NCBI GenBank assembly: GCA_017849585.1 | Contig: JAFIGT010000001.1 | Location: 19,791-83,790, forward strand | Direction of reading: 5' to 3' | Source of the DNA: Verrucomicrobium sp. | GTDB lineage: Bacteria > Verrucomicrobiota > Verrucomicrobiia > Methylacidiphilales > UBA1321 | Length of the DNA stretch: 64,000 nt | Shown: in pieces, positions 42,524 through 50,607 of the stretch | Position numbering within the stretch: the first letter of the stretch is position 1 | Layout: each line of letters begins with the position of its first letter | The notes under the pieces: model-generated | The model's database searches: none | The model's input: the letters and a program-made list of their open reading frames with translations, nothing else | Told to the model about the DNA's origin: nothing | Translations under genes and position numbers: made by a program

Positions 42524-43090
42524 CTATTGTGCGGCCACCGGAGTCCCCGGTGATTCCACCACACGAGCCGATGGCTGCCCCACAGGCGCTGGAGTCGCTG
42601 GCGCAGCGGGAACGGCAGGCGCAGCATTCGCCACACGGGAAAGATCCGCATACTTCCCCGCTAACTTGGCATCCGTCCGCACCGTCATCAACTTGGTGAT
42701 CAGGTTCGGATAAAGACGGTCGAGCCACTTTTGAGGATCGCGACCCGGCACCCAAACGGGCTGCTTCGAATACATGTCCATCCCCCAATAGCGCCCTTCC
42801 GCATCCAGGAAAATCACCACCGTGCTCGTGCGCGCCTGCTCGGCTTTCTCAAAGTCACGACGCCACTGAAACGTCACCAAATGCGCTTCGCCACCGGCTT
42901 TGACCAGACGGTTGTACAGCTCCGGGGCAAATTCAGATCCTTTTCCCCCCACATTATTTTTTCCCGGAAGATCCTGGCTCAACGCCAACATCTGTCCATC
43001 ATCCTTCGCAGGAGCGAAGCTGGAAAAAATAAAAAAACCGCCCACGGCTAAAACCATTCCCATCCATGTCGGGCGCATCACTTTCATCAA
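42524..43090 (-). CDS. Uncharacterised secreted protein with Ala/Pro-rich tail
   Basis: A 188-residue exported protein I do not recognise. The signal peptide is MGMVLAVGGFFIFSSFAPAKD. The mature part contains GKGSEFAPELYNRLVKAGGEAHLVTFQWRRDF, STVVIFLDAEGRYWGMDMYSKQPVWVPGRDPQKWLDRLYP, and ends in a low-complexity Ala/Pro/Val tail (APAVPAAPATPAPVGQP). It has a good ribosome-binding site (AAAGGA), a TATAAT -10 hexamer upstream and a strong terminator downstream, so it is a well-expressed single gene. The VIFLDAEGRYWGMDMYS stretch recalls transglutaminase-like or papain-like surroundings, but no catalytic cysteine is seen. Confidence 0.75.
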   Translation of the reverse strand: MMKVMRPTWMGMVLAVGGFFIFSSFAPAKDDGQMLALSQDLPGKNNVGGKGSEFAPELYNRLVKAGGEAHLVTFQWRRDFEKAEQARTSTVVIFLDAEGRYWGMDMYSKQPVWVPGRDPQKWLDRLYPNLITKLMTVRTDAKLAGKYADLSRVANAAPAVPAAPATPAPVGQPSARVVESPGTPVAAQ

Positions 43091-43441
43091 ATTTTCCTTT
43101 CTGATTAATTAGTTGAACTCACCCATTATACGCCACTTGAGCTTGAATACTAATATAGCAGCTTAAGGAATCATTTCGATAAAATAAGCGCAACCTACTT
43201 TTAATAAGTGTGTTGCACTAATATTCAGGACTATTTATACCCTGTATCTGTCAACCCATTGACACTCGATCGTCTTCAAAAATGACAAAAATAGGTTTTC
43301 GACGACACGACGGAGCGATGACTCTGAAAAGAACCTTACTTTTTACATCGGTCGATCCATCTTTCTCTTGAGTTTTTTGTCACTTGTTTAAAAACTCGCG
43401 CTCTCTGCCCTTGGCCTCGCCGTTGCTCCTGCGGGCATCAG
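43091..43441. other. AT-rich divergent promoter region before cysE
   Basis: About 350 bases, AT-rich, without a supportable gene. It holds the leftward -10 above and, on the plus strand, a perfect TTGACA at 43261-43266 whose -10 at 16-18 bases is poor. No riboswitch or T-box structure was recognised before cysE. Confidence 0.4.
43125..43130 (-). promoter_or_regulatory. Likely -10 element of the leftward secreted-protein gene
   Basis: Perfect TATAAT on the minus strand, 34 bases before the ATG at 43090. A well-matched -35 at the right spacing is not visible, so this rests on the -10 alone. Confidence 0.5.
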
Positions 43442-44386
43442 TTGCACGTTGTCCACTTTTCCGATACGTTTGCCAGCGTGGATAAGTCTCTCAGCCGTTT
43501 AGTAGATCAATTTCTGGATTCCTACGCCCAGTGCGGCGGCATCAATCACATTGATGGAGCCAACCTGCCGTCAAAGGCCGCCATTGCGCAATTGACTCTG
43601 GATTTACTTGAGCTTCTGTTCCCGGGCTTTCACTCAGGTGAACCGATCTCCAATCAAGTTCTGCCGACGCTGACCCTGACCAATGTTGAGGATGTGTTGG
43701 ACCGGCTGATTCGTGAAATCCGCAAAAGCCTCGAGTATCGACCCGTCGCCGGCAAGGAAGCCGAAGCCGTCGCACATCAATTTCTCTGCAAACTCGTCGA
43801 CCTGCGCTGCATCTTGCAAACCGATGTCGAGGCCGCTTATGAGGGCGATCCGGCGGCCATTAGCACGGACGAAGTCATGGTCGCCTATCCCGGTATCGAA
43901 GCGATTGCCGTGCAACGGATGGCCCATCTCCTCTATCAGGAAGGTATCGCTCTGATCCCGCGCATGATGACTGAGTGGGCTCATTCGCGCACGGGAATTG
44001 ATATCCATCCCGGCGCCACTATCGGCACACACTTCTTCATCGATCATGGCACGGGCGTTGTCGTTGGTGAAACCACGACCATTGGCAATCACGTGCGCAT
44101 TTATCAAGGCGTCGGTCTCGTCGCCCGCAGCCTCGCGGCCCACACGGCACGGGATACAACGGGCGCAGCCATCGGCGGGAAACGTCACCCCACGATTGGT
44201 AATAACGTGACCATCTATGCGGGTGCCACCATCATCGGCGGCGACACCATTGTCGGCGACCGTAGCATCATCGGTGGCAATGTCTGGCTGGCCCACTCCG
44301 TTGCGCCCGATTCCATCGTGGTCTTCGAATCGCAAGACATCCGCATTCAACAACGCGGACGCTCCACACTCGACTGGCAAATCTAG
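43442..44386 (+). CDS. cysE: Serine O-acetyltransferase
   Basis: A 314-residue enzyme making O-acetylserine for cysteine. An N-terminal helical domain of about 170 residues (of the long, EpsC-like type) precedes the left-handed beta-helix with hexapeptide repeats: GIDIHPGATIGTHFFIDHGTGVVVGETTTIGNHVRIYQGVGLVARS, then GGKRHPTIGNNVTIYAGATIIGGDTIVGDRSIIGGNVWLAHSV. The catalytic His is in DHGTGVV. The start is TTG at 43442; a GTG at 43478 (Val13) is possible. Its C-terminal tail (RSTLDWQI) could insert in a cysteine synthase active site, since SAT tails usually end in Ile. Confidence 0.93.
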   Translation: MHVVHFSDTFASVDKSLSRLVDQFLDSYAQCGGINHIDGANLPSKAAIAQLTLDLLELLFPGFHSGEPISNQVLPTLTLTNVEDVLDRLIREIRKSLEYRPVAGKEAEAVAHQFLCKLVDLRCILQTDVEAAYEGDPAAISTDEVMVAYPGIEAIAVQRMAHLLYQEGIALIPRMMTEWAHSRTGIDIHPGATIGTHFFIDHGTGVVVGETTTIGNHVRIYQGVGLVARSLAAHTARDTTGAAIGGKRHPTIGNNVTIYAGATIIGGDTIVGDRSIIGGNVWLAHSVAPDSIVVFESQDIRIQQRGRSTLDWQI

Positions 44387-44398
44387 CCGACGCTTTCT

Positions 44399-44427
44399 TT
44401 TGGCGCGGGATCTCGTCCCGCGCCAAA
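44399..44427. terminator. Perfect hairpin between convergent cysE and RND genes
   Basis: A 12-bp perfect stem (TTTGGCGCGGGA / TCCCGCGCCAAA) with loop TCTCG ends exactly next to the RND stop codon. It likely serves as a terminator for both genes, though neither strand has a long T run. Confidence 0.7.
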
Positions 44428-47172
44428 TCAACGGCGTTTCTCGAGAAGCTTGAGGATCTGCGGAAGCAAGCCGAGGCTGGTGATAAGGCAAAAAACCACG
44501 CCAAGCGTCATGACCAGTCCAAGACTGAAGAGACCTCGATAATCACTGATCAACATCGACGCAAAGCCGAAGAGGGTCGTACACGCTGACAACACAATCG
44601 CCTTGCCCGTGCTCGTCGAGAAAATCTGCATCTTGCCCACTTCCCGGAAACGGTCAGTCGTATAGACGCCATAGGCGACGCCAATACCGAGTAACATCGG
44701 TAGCGTCATGATATTCGCCGGATTAAAGGGAATATGGAAGAGCGCCATCGTACCCAGCGTCCAGATCACGCCCAGGGCCAGCGGCAGAACGGCGAGTGAC
44801 GCATCAATCACACTGCGGAAATGGAGAAGAATCAGCACCACAATCGCCAGAAAAGCCCAGATCGCGGCGTCGCGGTAGCTCACGCGCAACAGATCGATAT
44901 AGGCATAATTTTGCACCGGCGTTCCCGTCGCCAGGGGCGCTACGGACTGTACTTCATGCACGAACTTGACCAGCGGTTCGCGATCCCACAGATCCTCCTT
45001 CGCGTAGACCTGCAGCAGGTACTTGCCGGTATTGCCGACAAACCGTTTGCGGAGCGGCTCCGGCACATCTTCGATGGTGATGAACTGGTTGGTTTCCGCA
45101 TTGCGCAACCAGACCAGGCCACGTTGCATGCGTCCGAAGACTTCCGATTGATAGGCGTTGAGCCGCTGGGCCAATTCCTCATCCGAGAGTTTGGTCATCG
45201 CCGCGTCCGCACGCTCCAGCGGTGGGATCAACTTCTTGAACGTTTCCACCGCCTCCTTGGCCATTTTGGAAGTTCCGGCAAACATTTCCGCCTGAACCCG
45301 TGCCTCCTTCGAGGAGGCCAATAACGCGGCAACATCTTGCCGGGCCTTGGCCACATCAATCTTCGCAGCGGCATCAGCATCCAGCTTTACACCACGCAGT
45401 GAGGCGGTGATGCGACGAATGATGGCCTGTTTCTCGGGCTGGCGATCCGGCAGCAATTTGGCCAGCGATTGCACCTCCTTCACCGTCGGGAGAGCCTCCA
45501 ATTTTTTCGTCATCTCGCGCGCTTCATCAAGGGAATCCACGGTGATGCTGGCGTAGATGCTGGAATTGCCCAATCGTTTGAGCAGTTGCTTCTCCACCTG
45601 CACCGATTCCAGTTTCTGGTTCTGCATGTTGAGCAGGTTGTAATCGAAGCGGGTGCCACCCACGGCGATCAGGCAGATCACCGTGATGATGCCGCCGATG
45701 GTCAGCACCAGATGGGGATGACGAACGATGCGGTTGTTAAACTCGGGGGTAAAATGGGATTCGGCAGCGGTTTGTTTGATATGTAAATCGCGGGGACTGC
45801 GCTTGCGGTCGCGCAAGACATAGATGGCAGGAAGCAGAACCAGATTCGCCACAAGACACAGGATCATGCTCATGCCGCAGATCATGCCCAGTTCGGAGAG
45901 TCCCTTGAATTCATTCAGACACATCGAAAAGAACGCCGCAGCAGTCGTGCTCCCACCCGTCACAATGGCCACTCCCGTGTGTTGGAGCGTTTCGGATAAG
46001 GCGTGCTCAATGCCGAAGCCATGCCCCAGCTCCTCCTCGTATCGACCCATGACCTGGATACCGAAATCGATACCGAGCCCCAGAACCATCGGAACGAAAG
46101 CATTGGTCAAAATATTGAGATGCCCCACGAAGAACATCGCGGCGGCAAAGCACCAGACCACCGCCATGAGCAGCACCGCAATGGCCCAGCCGGGCCGGGC
46201 ATATTCCTTGTAACTGATCGCAAAGAGCAGCGTGATCAGAACGAAGGTGATGATCGACGCGTAGGTCACATCCTTCGCCGCCGTTTGCATCTCGTCGTCA
46301 TTGAGGACCGGCTCACCGGTCAGCCCAATCGAGACTGCTGGATTCTGTGCCTGCACATCCGCGATGACCGACCGGATCTTGGCCAAGGTGCCGGTATAGG
46401 GGGAGGCGGAATCGAACTGGCGTTGGCCGGGCGCTGCGAGCACCAGCACCGTGCGGCCATGATCGTAGGAAAGATACTCCCTCTCGGTGAGCATTTCACT
46501 CACATCCGCAGAACCCAGATCGTTGGCGGAAGAAGTGGATGCGGGCTCCTCCATGCCGGGCTTCTTGCCTTCCACGCTATTGGCGAGTTGATCGAGCATC
46601 GCGGCGAAGCGGTCGACGAAAGGTTTGAAATCCTTCCAGTTTTCCTTTTTGCGCAGGTACTGCTCGTTGCCCATAGCACCCCGGGCCTGATTGAGCATGG
46701 AGTGGAGATCGAAATTGACCTTGGTGGTTTTGAGGGCCTGGGCATATCCAGCTACGTCGGTTTCGATCTGTTGCAACGCGCTTTCATTTTCCAACAACAA
46801 CAGGCGGCTCTCGAGTTTCGAGAAATCGAGTTTATAAAATACCTTGCCAAGTCCCGGACCGAGATCCCGCAACCGCGTAGCCACAGCGTCGGCTACCTGG
46901 CGATTCGCGGCAGGATCGGGCGAAGTGATGACGACGACGTATTCCTCTTCGAGGTTAAATTCCTTTTTGTATTCCCGATATATGCGATTGGCCCCCGTCT
47001 TGTCGCTCAGCAGGTCGCCAATACTATTAACCACCTTGAAATGCGTATAGGTATACCACAAGCAGAGGAGAGTAAATAGAACGCCCAGGGTCGTAACCAC
47101 TCCCGGGGCGCGGTAAATCGCCCGCGCGGTGTGGCGGAGGATCTGACGAAAAAAGCCTTGAACGCTAGACAT
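44428..47172 (-). CDS. MMPL/RND superfamily transporter (HpnN-like)
   Basis: A 914-residue inner-membrane exporter with the RND layout: helix 1 (about 22-45), a large periplasmic loop (about 46-290), a helix cluster with ADVQAQ...FVLITLLFAISYKEYARPGWAI and FVPMVLGLGIDFGIQVMGRYEEEL, a second periplasmic loop (about 500-735) and a second helix cluster ending FGFASMLISDYRGLFSLGLVMTLGVVFCLITSLGLLPQIL. The sequence looks like the hopanoid exporter HpnN group, but other MMPL lipid transporters share this form. It probably moves lipids to the outer membrane. Single gene, divergent from the receiver-DUF4388 gene. Confidence 0.85.
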   Translation of the reverse strand: MSSVQGFFRQILRHTARAIYRAPGVVTTLGVLFTLLCLWYTYTHFKVVNSIGDLLSDKTGANRIYREYKKEFNLEEEYVVVITSPDPAANRQVADAVATRLRDLGPGLGKVFYKLDFSKLESRLLLLENESALQQIETDVAGYAQALKTTKVNFDLHSMLNQARGAMGNEQYLRKKENWKDFKPFVDRFAAMLDQLANSVEGKKPGMEEPASTSSANDLGSADVSEMLTEREYLSYDHGRTVLVLAAPGQRQFDSASPYTGTLAKIRSVIADVQAQNPAVSIGLTGEPVLNDDEMQTAAKDVTYASIITFVLITLLFAISYKEYARPGWAIAVLLMAVVWCFAAAMFFVGHLNILTNAFVPMVLGLGIDFGIQVMGRYEEELGHGFGIEHALSETLQHTGVAIVTGGSTTAAAFFSMCLNEFKGLSELGMICGMSMILCLVANLVLLPAIYVLRDRKRSPRDLHIKQTAAESHFTPEFNNRIVRHPHLVLTIGGIITVICLIAVGGTRFDYNLLNMQNQKLESVQVEKQLLKRLGNSSIYASITVDSLDEAREMTKKLEALPTVKEVQSLAKLLPDRQPEKQAIIRRITASLRGVKLDADAAAKIDVAKARQDVAALLASSKEARVQAEMFAGTSKMAKEAVETFKKLIPPLERADAAMTKLSDEELAQRLNAYQSEVFGRMQRGLVWLRNAETNQFITIEDVPEPLRKRFVGNTGKYLLQVYAKEDLWDREPLVKFVHEVQSVAPLATGTPVQNYAYIDLLRVSYRDAAIWAFLAIVVLILLHFRSVIDASLAVLPLALGVIWTLGTMALFHIPFNPANIMTLPMLLGIGVAYGVYTTDRFREVGKMQIFSTSTGKAIVLSACTTLFGFASMLISDYRGLFSLGLVMTLGVVFCLITSLGLLPQILKLLEKRR

Positions 47173-47330
47173 GATAAAGGGTCAAGCTTCCTTCAGATCG
47201 GGGGTGGGTGCAACCTCGAAATCCGACCAATTCGCCCCCTCGCTTTCCCCTGTCCTTTAGGAGGTAAGTCTGGCAAGCTGCCTAATATTCAACTTGAGAT
47301 GTCGGCCTCCCCTCGCCACATTTTGCGTAC

Positions 47331-48494
47331 ATGCTGCGTCAGGCTTTGATCCTCACTGCTCATCGGGAGTATGCGGCGATGTTTCGCCAGCATATTACCT
47401 TGTCGCTTGCTCCCGACGCCCGGGTCGATGTCGAAACCGATCCCCTGCGCGCCATGCAGCTTTCCCCGCAGCAATACGACCTGTTCCTGCTGGACACGGT
47501 TATCGGCAATATGGATTGCTTCCAATTCATGGCCGTAATGAAAAAGCAGGCGTTCCAGACGCGATTTGTGGTCATCAGCGAGGAAGCGAACGAGCTGTAC
47601 CGCTTTCAGGCCTATCATAATGGAGCCGATCTTTTCCTCCTTCGTCCCAAAACGGACGAGGAATGGAAAGAAGTGCTGACGCAATTGGGGCATCTGCTGG
47701 AACCAGCGACGGTCCCGCTCTCAGTACAACCGGGAGATGTTTCATCTCTCGGCGAACTCATCTACCAGCAGTGCCAGAAAGCGGACTCGTGCATGATCCA
47801 GGTGGATATCATCGGCAATTCGGGAGACATTTTCATCTACGAAGGCGTGGTTTACCATGCACAATGCTCCGGGTTCAGCGGCGAGCGTGCCATCGCCGCC
47901 ATCCTGACATGGCCTGCGGAGGAGATGCGCATCAAGGTGCATCGGTTGAATTATGTGCCGCCACGTACCATTGAGCGGCCACTGTCCGATTTGCTGATGG
48001 GCAATGTGGAGGTGGACACGCTGGAGATTCCACCCAGTCTCGATGAGGAGTATGCGGTGACTCCGCTGGAAACTCCCGAACCGACATCCATCCCGGCAGA
48101 AATGGCCACCCTGGAAGCTCCGCCCAAAGACGATCTTCCCGAAGAGCCGGCCGAAACGCCACAACCTGCCCTCGCCTGCGATCTTTCCTTTCGTTCCCCC
48201 GCGTTGACGGCCCACTGGAAAATCAATCTGATGGGGCAGTTCGTGGATGGCTGCGGCGCGATCGATCCGACGCACACCGCCGCGCTCACCGATTTCATTT
48301 ATCGCAAGATGGCCAATGTGGCCGTTGCCCTGGAAGAAGATTACTTCCAGCGATTGACCCTGCTCGGACCGGAATTCCGGCAGGAACTGGTTGCCGATAA
48401 TCTCGGGGTACGTCACGCGTTATTTAAAACTCACGGGGTCCAGCCAAGGGAAGCGGAAGAATTCATCCAATGGTGCTATGGACAAGGCGTTTGA
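47331..48494 (+). CDS. Degenerate receiver domain plus DUF4388 protein
   Basis: A 387-residue cytoplasmic protein. The N-terminal 120 residues have a CheY-like fold: Asp55 in YDLFLLDTVIG fits the phosphoacceptor and Lys of LLRPKTDEEW the conserved lysine. The acidic pair normally after the first strand is absent (LILTAHRE), so phosphorylation may be lost. Next comes a DUF4388 domain (about 130-225, SLGELIYQQCQKADSCMIQVDIIGNSGDIFIYEGVVYHAQCSGFSGERAIAAILTWP), a Pro/Glu-rich linker (about 228-280), and a C-terminal region of about 100 residues resembling a roadblock-type protein. It overlaps the next gene by 17 bases, so the pair is surely co-translated. Likely a signalling or motility-polarity module. 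Confidence 0.78.
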   Translation: MLRQALILTAHREYAAMFRQHITLSLAPDARVDVETDPLRAMQLSPQQYDLFLLDTVIGNMDCFQFMAVMKKQAFQTRFVVISEEANELYRFQAYHNGADLFLLRPKTDEEWKEVLTQLGHLLEPATVPLSVQPGDVSSLGELIYQQCQKADSCMIQVDIIGNSGDIFIYEGVVYHAQCSGFSGERAIAAILTWPAEEMRIKVHRLNYVPPRTIERPLSDLLMGNVEVDTLEIPPSLDEEYAVTPLETPEPTSIPAEMATLEAPPKDDLPEEPAETPQPALACDLSFRSPALTAHWKINLMGQFVDGCGAIDPTHTAALTDFIYRKMANVAVALEEDYFQRLTLLGPEFRQELVADNLGVRHALFKTHGVQPREAEEFIQWCYGQGV

Positions 48495-48807
48495 ACAAAT
48501 AGGTCGCATCGAGGCGGTGATGGCCGCCGCGTTGATCTCGCCGCTCAATCAAATGTTGGGCTGGTGCGCCAATTCTGCCATTGCACCGGAAAAAATGCTG
48601 ACGGTGGGCGAATCGTGCCGTTCGATGCTGGACTCGCTGCGCTCGGATCAATACGAAGCCACCGTCGGCTGCGCCGCCTTCGGAGAACGCACGCTGGTCT
48701 TTCGGCAGTACCCGCGCGGTTTGTTTCTGGTCTATCTGAACTCGCCGGTCAATGACGAGGTGCTCAACTGGCTCTGGGCGCAAGTCGATCCGTTGTTGAG
48801 CCAATGA
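48478..48807 (+). CDS. Small roadblock/LC7-like protein
   Basis: A 109-residue protein starting inside the previous gene (ATG at 48478). It has an N-terminal helix IGRIEAVMAAALISPLNQMLGWC, then an EKMLTVGESCRSMLDSLRSDQYEATVGCAAFGERTLVFRQYPRGLFLVYLNSPVNDEVLNWLW alternation of helix and strands, compatible with the roadblock/LC7 fold of MglB-like proteins. No small GTPase gene is adjacent. Such proteins often pair with DUF4388/receiver proteins. The fold assignment is from pattern only. A strong bidirectional terminator follows. Confidence 0.55.
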   Translation: MDKAFEQIGRIEAVMAAALISPLNQMLGWCANSAIAPEKMLTVGESCRSMLDSLRSDQYEATVGCAAFGERTLVFRQYPRGLFLVYLNSPVNDEVLNWLWAQVDPLLSQ

Positions 48808-48838
48808 AAAAGCCCGGTCCTTGCGGGCCGGGCTTTTC
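48807..48838. terminator. Bidirectional rho-independent terminator
   Basis: AAAAAGCCCGG and CCGGGCTTTT with a short GC-rich inner part; T runs on both strands. It serves the rightward roadblock-like gene and the leftward aminotransferase gene, whose stop is at 48861. Confidence 0.9.
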
Positions 48839-48860
48839 TGGAGCGCGTGAATCGCTCGAA

Positions 48861-49940
48861 TTAGATGGACTTCAAACAATCGTCGATCCAGCCGAGGAGC
48901 TGGCGGATGTTCTCGGTCGATTCGTCGCCCATGTGCGAGATGCGGAACGTGGTTCCCTTGATCTTGCCATAGCCACCGTCGATCACGCAGTAGTACTTGC
49001 TCTTGAGCGCGGCGTTGAGCTTGGGCACATCAATGTTCTTCACGTTCTTCACACAGGTCAGCGAGAGCGACTCGTAACCCTTCGCCGGGAAGAGCTCGAA
49101 GCCGTTACCAAGAGCCCATTCGCGGGTGAGCAACGCGTTGGCCTTGTGACGGGCGTAACGGTTTTCCAGACCTTCGGTTTCGAAATCCTCGATCTTGCTT
49201 TTGAGCGCGTAGAAATGACCGATCGACGGCGTGGTCGGGGTCATGTTGTTTTCCTGATTCTTGCGGAATTCGATGAAGTCGAAATAGTAGCCGCGATCCT
49301 TGATGGTGGCCGCTTTCGCGAACGCCTTTTCGGAGACGGTGAACAACGCGCAGCCGGAGGGCATGGCCATCGCTTTTTGCGTTCCGGCGAGAAGGACGTC
49401 GATGCCGAGCTTGTCGAATTCAATCGGCATGGCCGTGAAGGAGCTGACGCAGTCGACGATGAACATCACGTCGGGGTACTTCTTGAGCACTTCGGCGATG
49501 TCGGCGAGCGGGCTCATCGTGCCGGTGGAGGTTTCGTTGTGGATCAGGGTGACCGCATCGAATTCGCCGGTCTTGAGCTTGGCGTCGATTTGCTCGGGAA
49601 GAATGGGTTGACCCCATTCGACCTGCAGCGCTTCGGCCTGCTTGCCACACTTCTTGGCAACGTCGAACCATTTGTCCGAAAAGGCGCCGTTCATGCAGTT
49701 GAGCACTTTTTTGCTCACGAGATTGCGCAGCGCACCTTCCATCACGCCCCAGGCGGAGGAGGTGCTGACGAAGACGGGTTGCTTGGTGAAGAAGAGGCGT
49801 TGCAGTCCGGGATGGATGTCGGCGTAGAGGGCCTGAAAGTCCTTGCTGCGATGCCCGATCATGGGAGTCGCGTAAGCGCGGAGGGTCTTTTCCGACACTT
49901 CAATCGGACCGGGAATGAAAAGTTTGATGTGCTGGGACAT
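48861..49940 (-). CDS. Class V aminotransferase (alanine-glyoxylate / serine-pyruvate type)
   Basis: A 359-residue PLP enzyme. It begins IKLFIPGPIEVSEKTLRAYATPMIGHRSKDFQALY, typical of the alanine-glyoxylate aminotransferase family; HNETSTGTMSPLADIAEVLKK and VDCVSSFTAMPIEFDKLGIDVLLAGTQKAMAMPSG hold the PLP Asp and Lys. Enzymes of this type act in glyoxylate detoxification, serine-glycine metabolism or as phosphoserine aminotransferase in bacteria without classical SerC; which applies here cannot be told. Complete length, single gene, no nearby ser genes. Confidence 0.88.
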   Translation of the reverse strand: MSQHIKLFIPGPIEVSEKTLRAYATPMIGHRSKDFQALYADIHPGLQRLFFTKQPVFVSTSSAWGVMEGALRNLVSKKVLNCMNGAFSDKWFDVAKKCGKQAEALQVEWGQPILPEQIDAKLKTGEFDAVTLIHNETSTGTMSPLADIAEVLKKYPDVMFIVDCVSSFTAMPIEFDKLGIDVLLAGTQKAMAMPSGCALFTVSEKAFAKAATIKDRGYYFDFIEFRKNQENNMTPTTPSIGHFYALKSKIEDFETEGLENRYARHKANALLTREWALGNGFELFPAKGYESLSLTCVKNVKNIDVPKLNAALKSKYYCVIDGGYGKIKGTTFRISHMGDESTENIRQLLGWIDDCLKSI

Positions 49941-49990
49941 AAGACGAACAGCCTAGAGGCTTGCTCTCTCTTTGGCAAGCCAGCGTGACG

Positions 49991-50007
49991 GCAGGGCTGA
50001 GCCCTGC
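49991..50007. repeat. GCAGGGCT palindrome (copy 1)
   Basis: GCAGGGCT/AGCCCTGC around a single base. The same 17 bases recur at 59383-59399, and a slightly altered form at 55392-55408, all followed or preceded by ACCC. A CCAGCGTGACG half-element lies immediately before it. Confidence 0.7.
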
Positions 50008-50086
50008 ACCCATTTGCCTCAATTCGACACCTTCGCCATCAATGAGATATGACGGCAAAAAACGACGTTGCACCCGATTTACGGAT

Positions 50087-50101
50087 GCAACGTCACGTTG
50101 C
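50087..50101. repeat. GCAACGTCACGTTGC palindrome abutting the cyclophilin stop
   Basis: A perfect 7-bp arm palindrome ending at the base before the stop codon at 50102. Its shape follows the CCAGCGT-ACGCTGG elements with changed stem bases (compensated on both arms). Confidence 0.65.
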
Positions 50102-50521
50102 TTAGTCTTCGATCGTCACCGAGGTGATCGTATCGCCTTGGGCGATGGCGTTGACCACGTCCATGTCGGTGGTGCGGCCGAAAACGGTGTGCACGCCGTC
50201 GAGCCACGGGGTGGTGGTGTGGGTGATGAAGAACTGGCTGCCGCCGGTGTCCTTACCCGCATGGGCCATGGAGAGCGTGCCGGGGGTGTGCTTCTGCTTG
50301 TTGATTTCGCACTTGATCTTGTAGCCGGGGCCGCCGGTGCCGGTGCCGAGGGGACAGCCGCCCTGAATCATGAAATCCTTGATGACGCGGTGGAACTTCA
50401 GGCCGTTGTAGAAACCCTTTTTGGAGAGGTCGCTGAAATTTTTAACGGTGTTGGGGGCATCCTTGTCGAAGAGTTCGAGGTTAATGGTGCCTTTGCTGGT
50501 GACCATGATGGCTTTGGGCAT
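50102..50521 (-). CDS. Peptidyl-prolyl cis-trans isomerase (cyclophilin type)
   Basis: A 139-residue cytoplasmic isomerase. The cyclophilin core is intact: [27 protein letters not shown], with catalytic Arg in FHRVI, then [37 protein letters not shown]. No signal peptide. It belongs to the short bacterial PpiB-like group. A ribosome-binding site AGGAA lies 10 bases before the ATG. Monocistronic. Confidence 0.95.
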   Translation of the reverse strand: MPKAIMVTSKGTINLELFDKDAPNTVKNFSDLSKKGFYNGLKFHRVIKDFMIQGGCPLGTGTGGPGYKIKCEINKQKHTPGTLSMAHAGKDTGGSQFFITHTTTPWLDGVHTVFGRTTDMDVVNAIAQGDTITSVTIED

Positions 50522-50607
50522 AGTGAGTTTTTCCTGGAGGGTTTAAGGTTAGGGAGCGAACCGTAGCGGCTCGCCCGACATCTGGCAAATCTTAAGAGCC
50601 TGTTACG

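Noticed and set aside
43142..43441. Riboswitch or T-box before cysE
   Set aside because: I found no conserved core of a SAM, T-box or other leader in the region; it is simply AT-rich.
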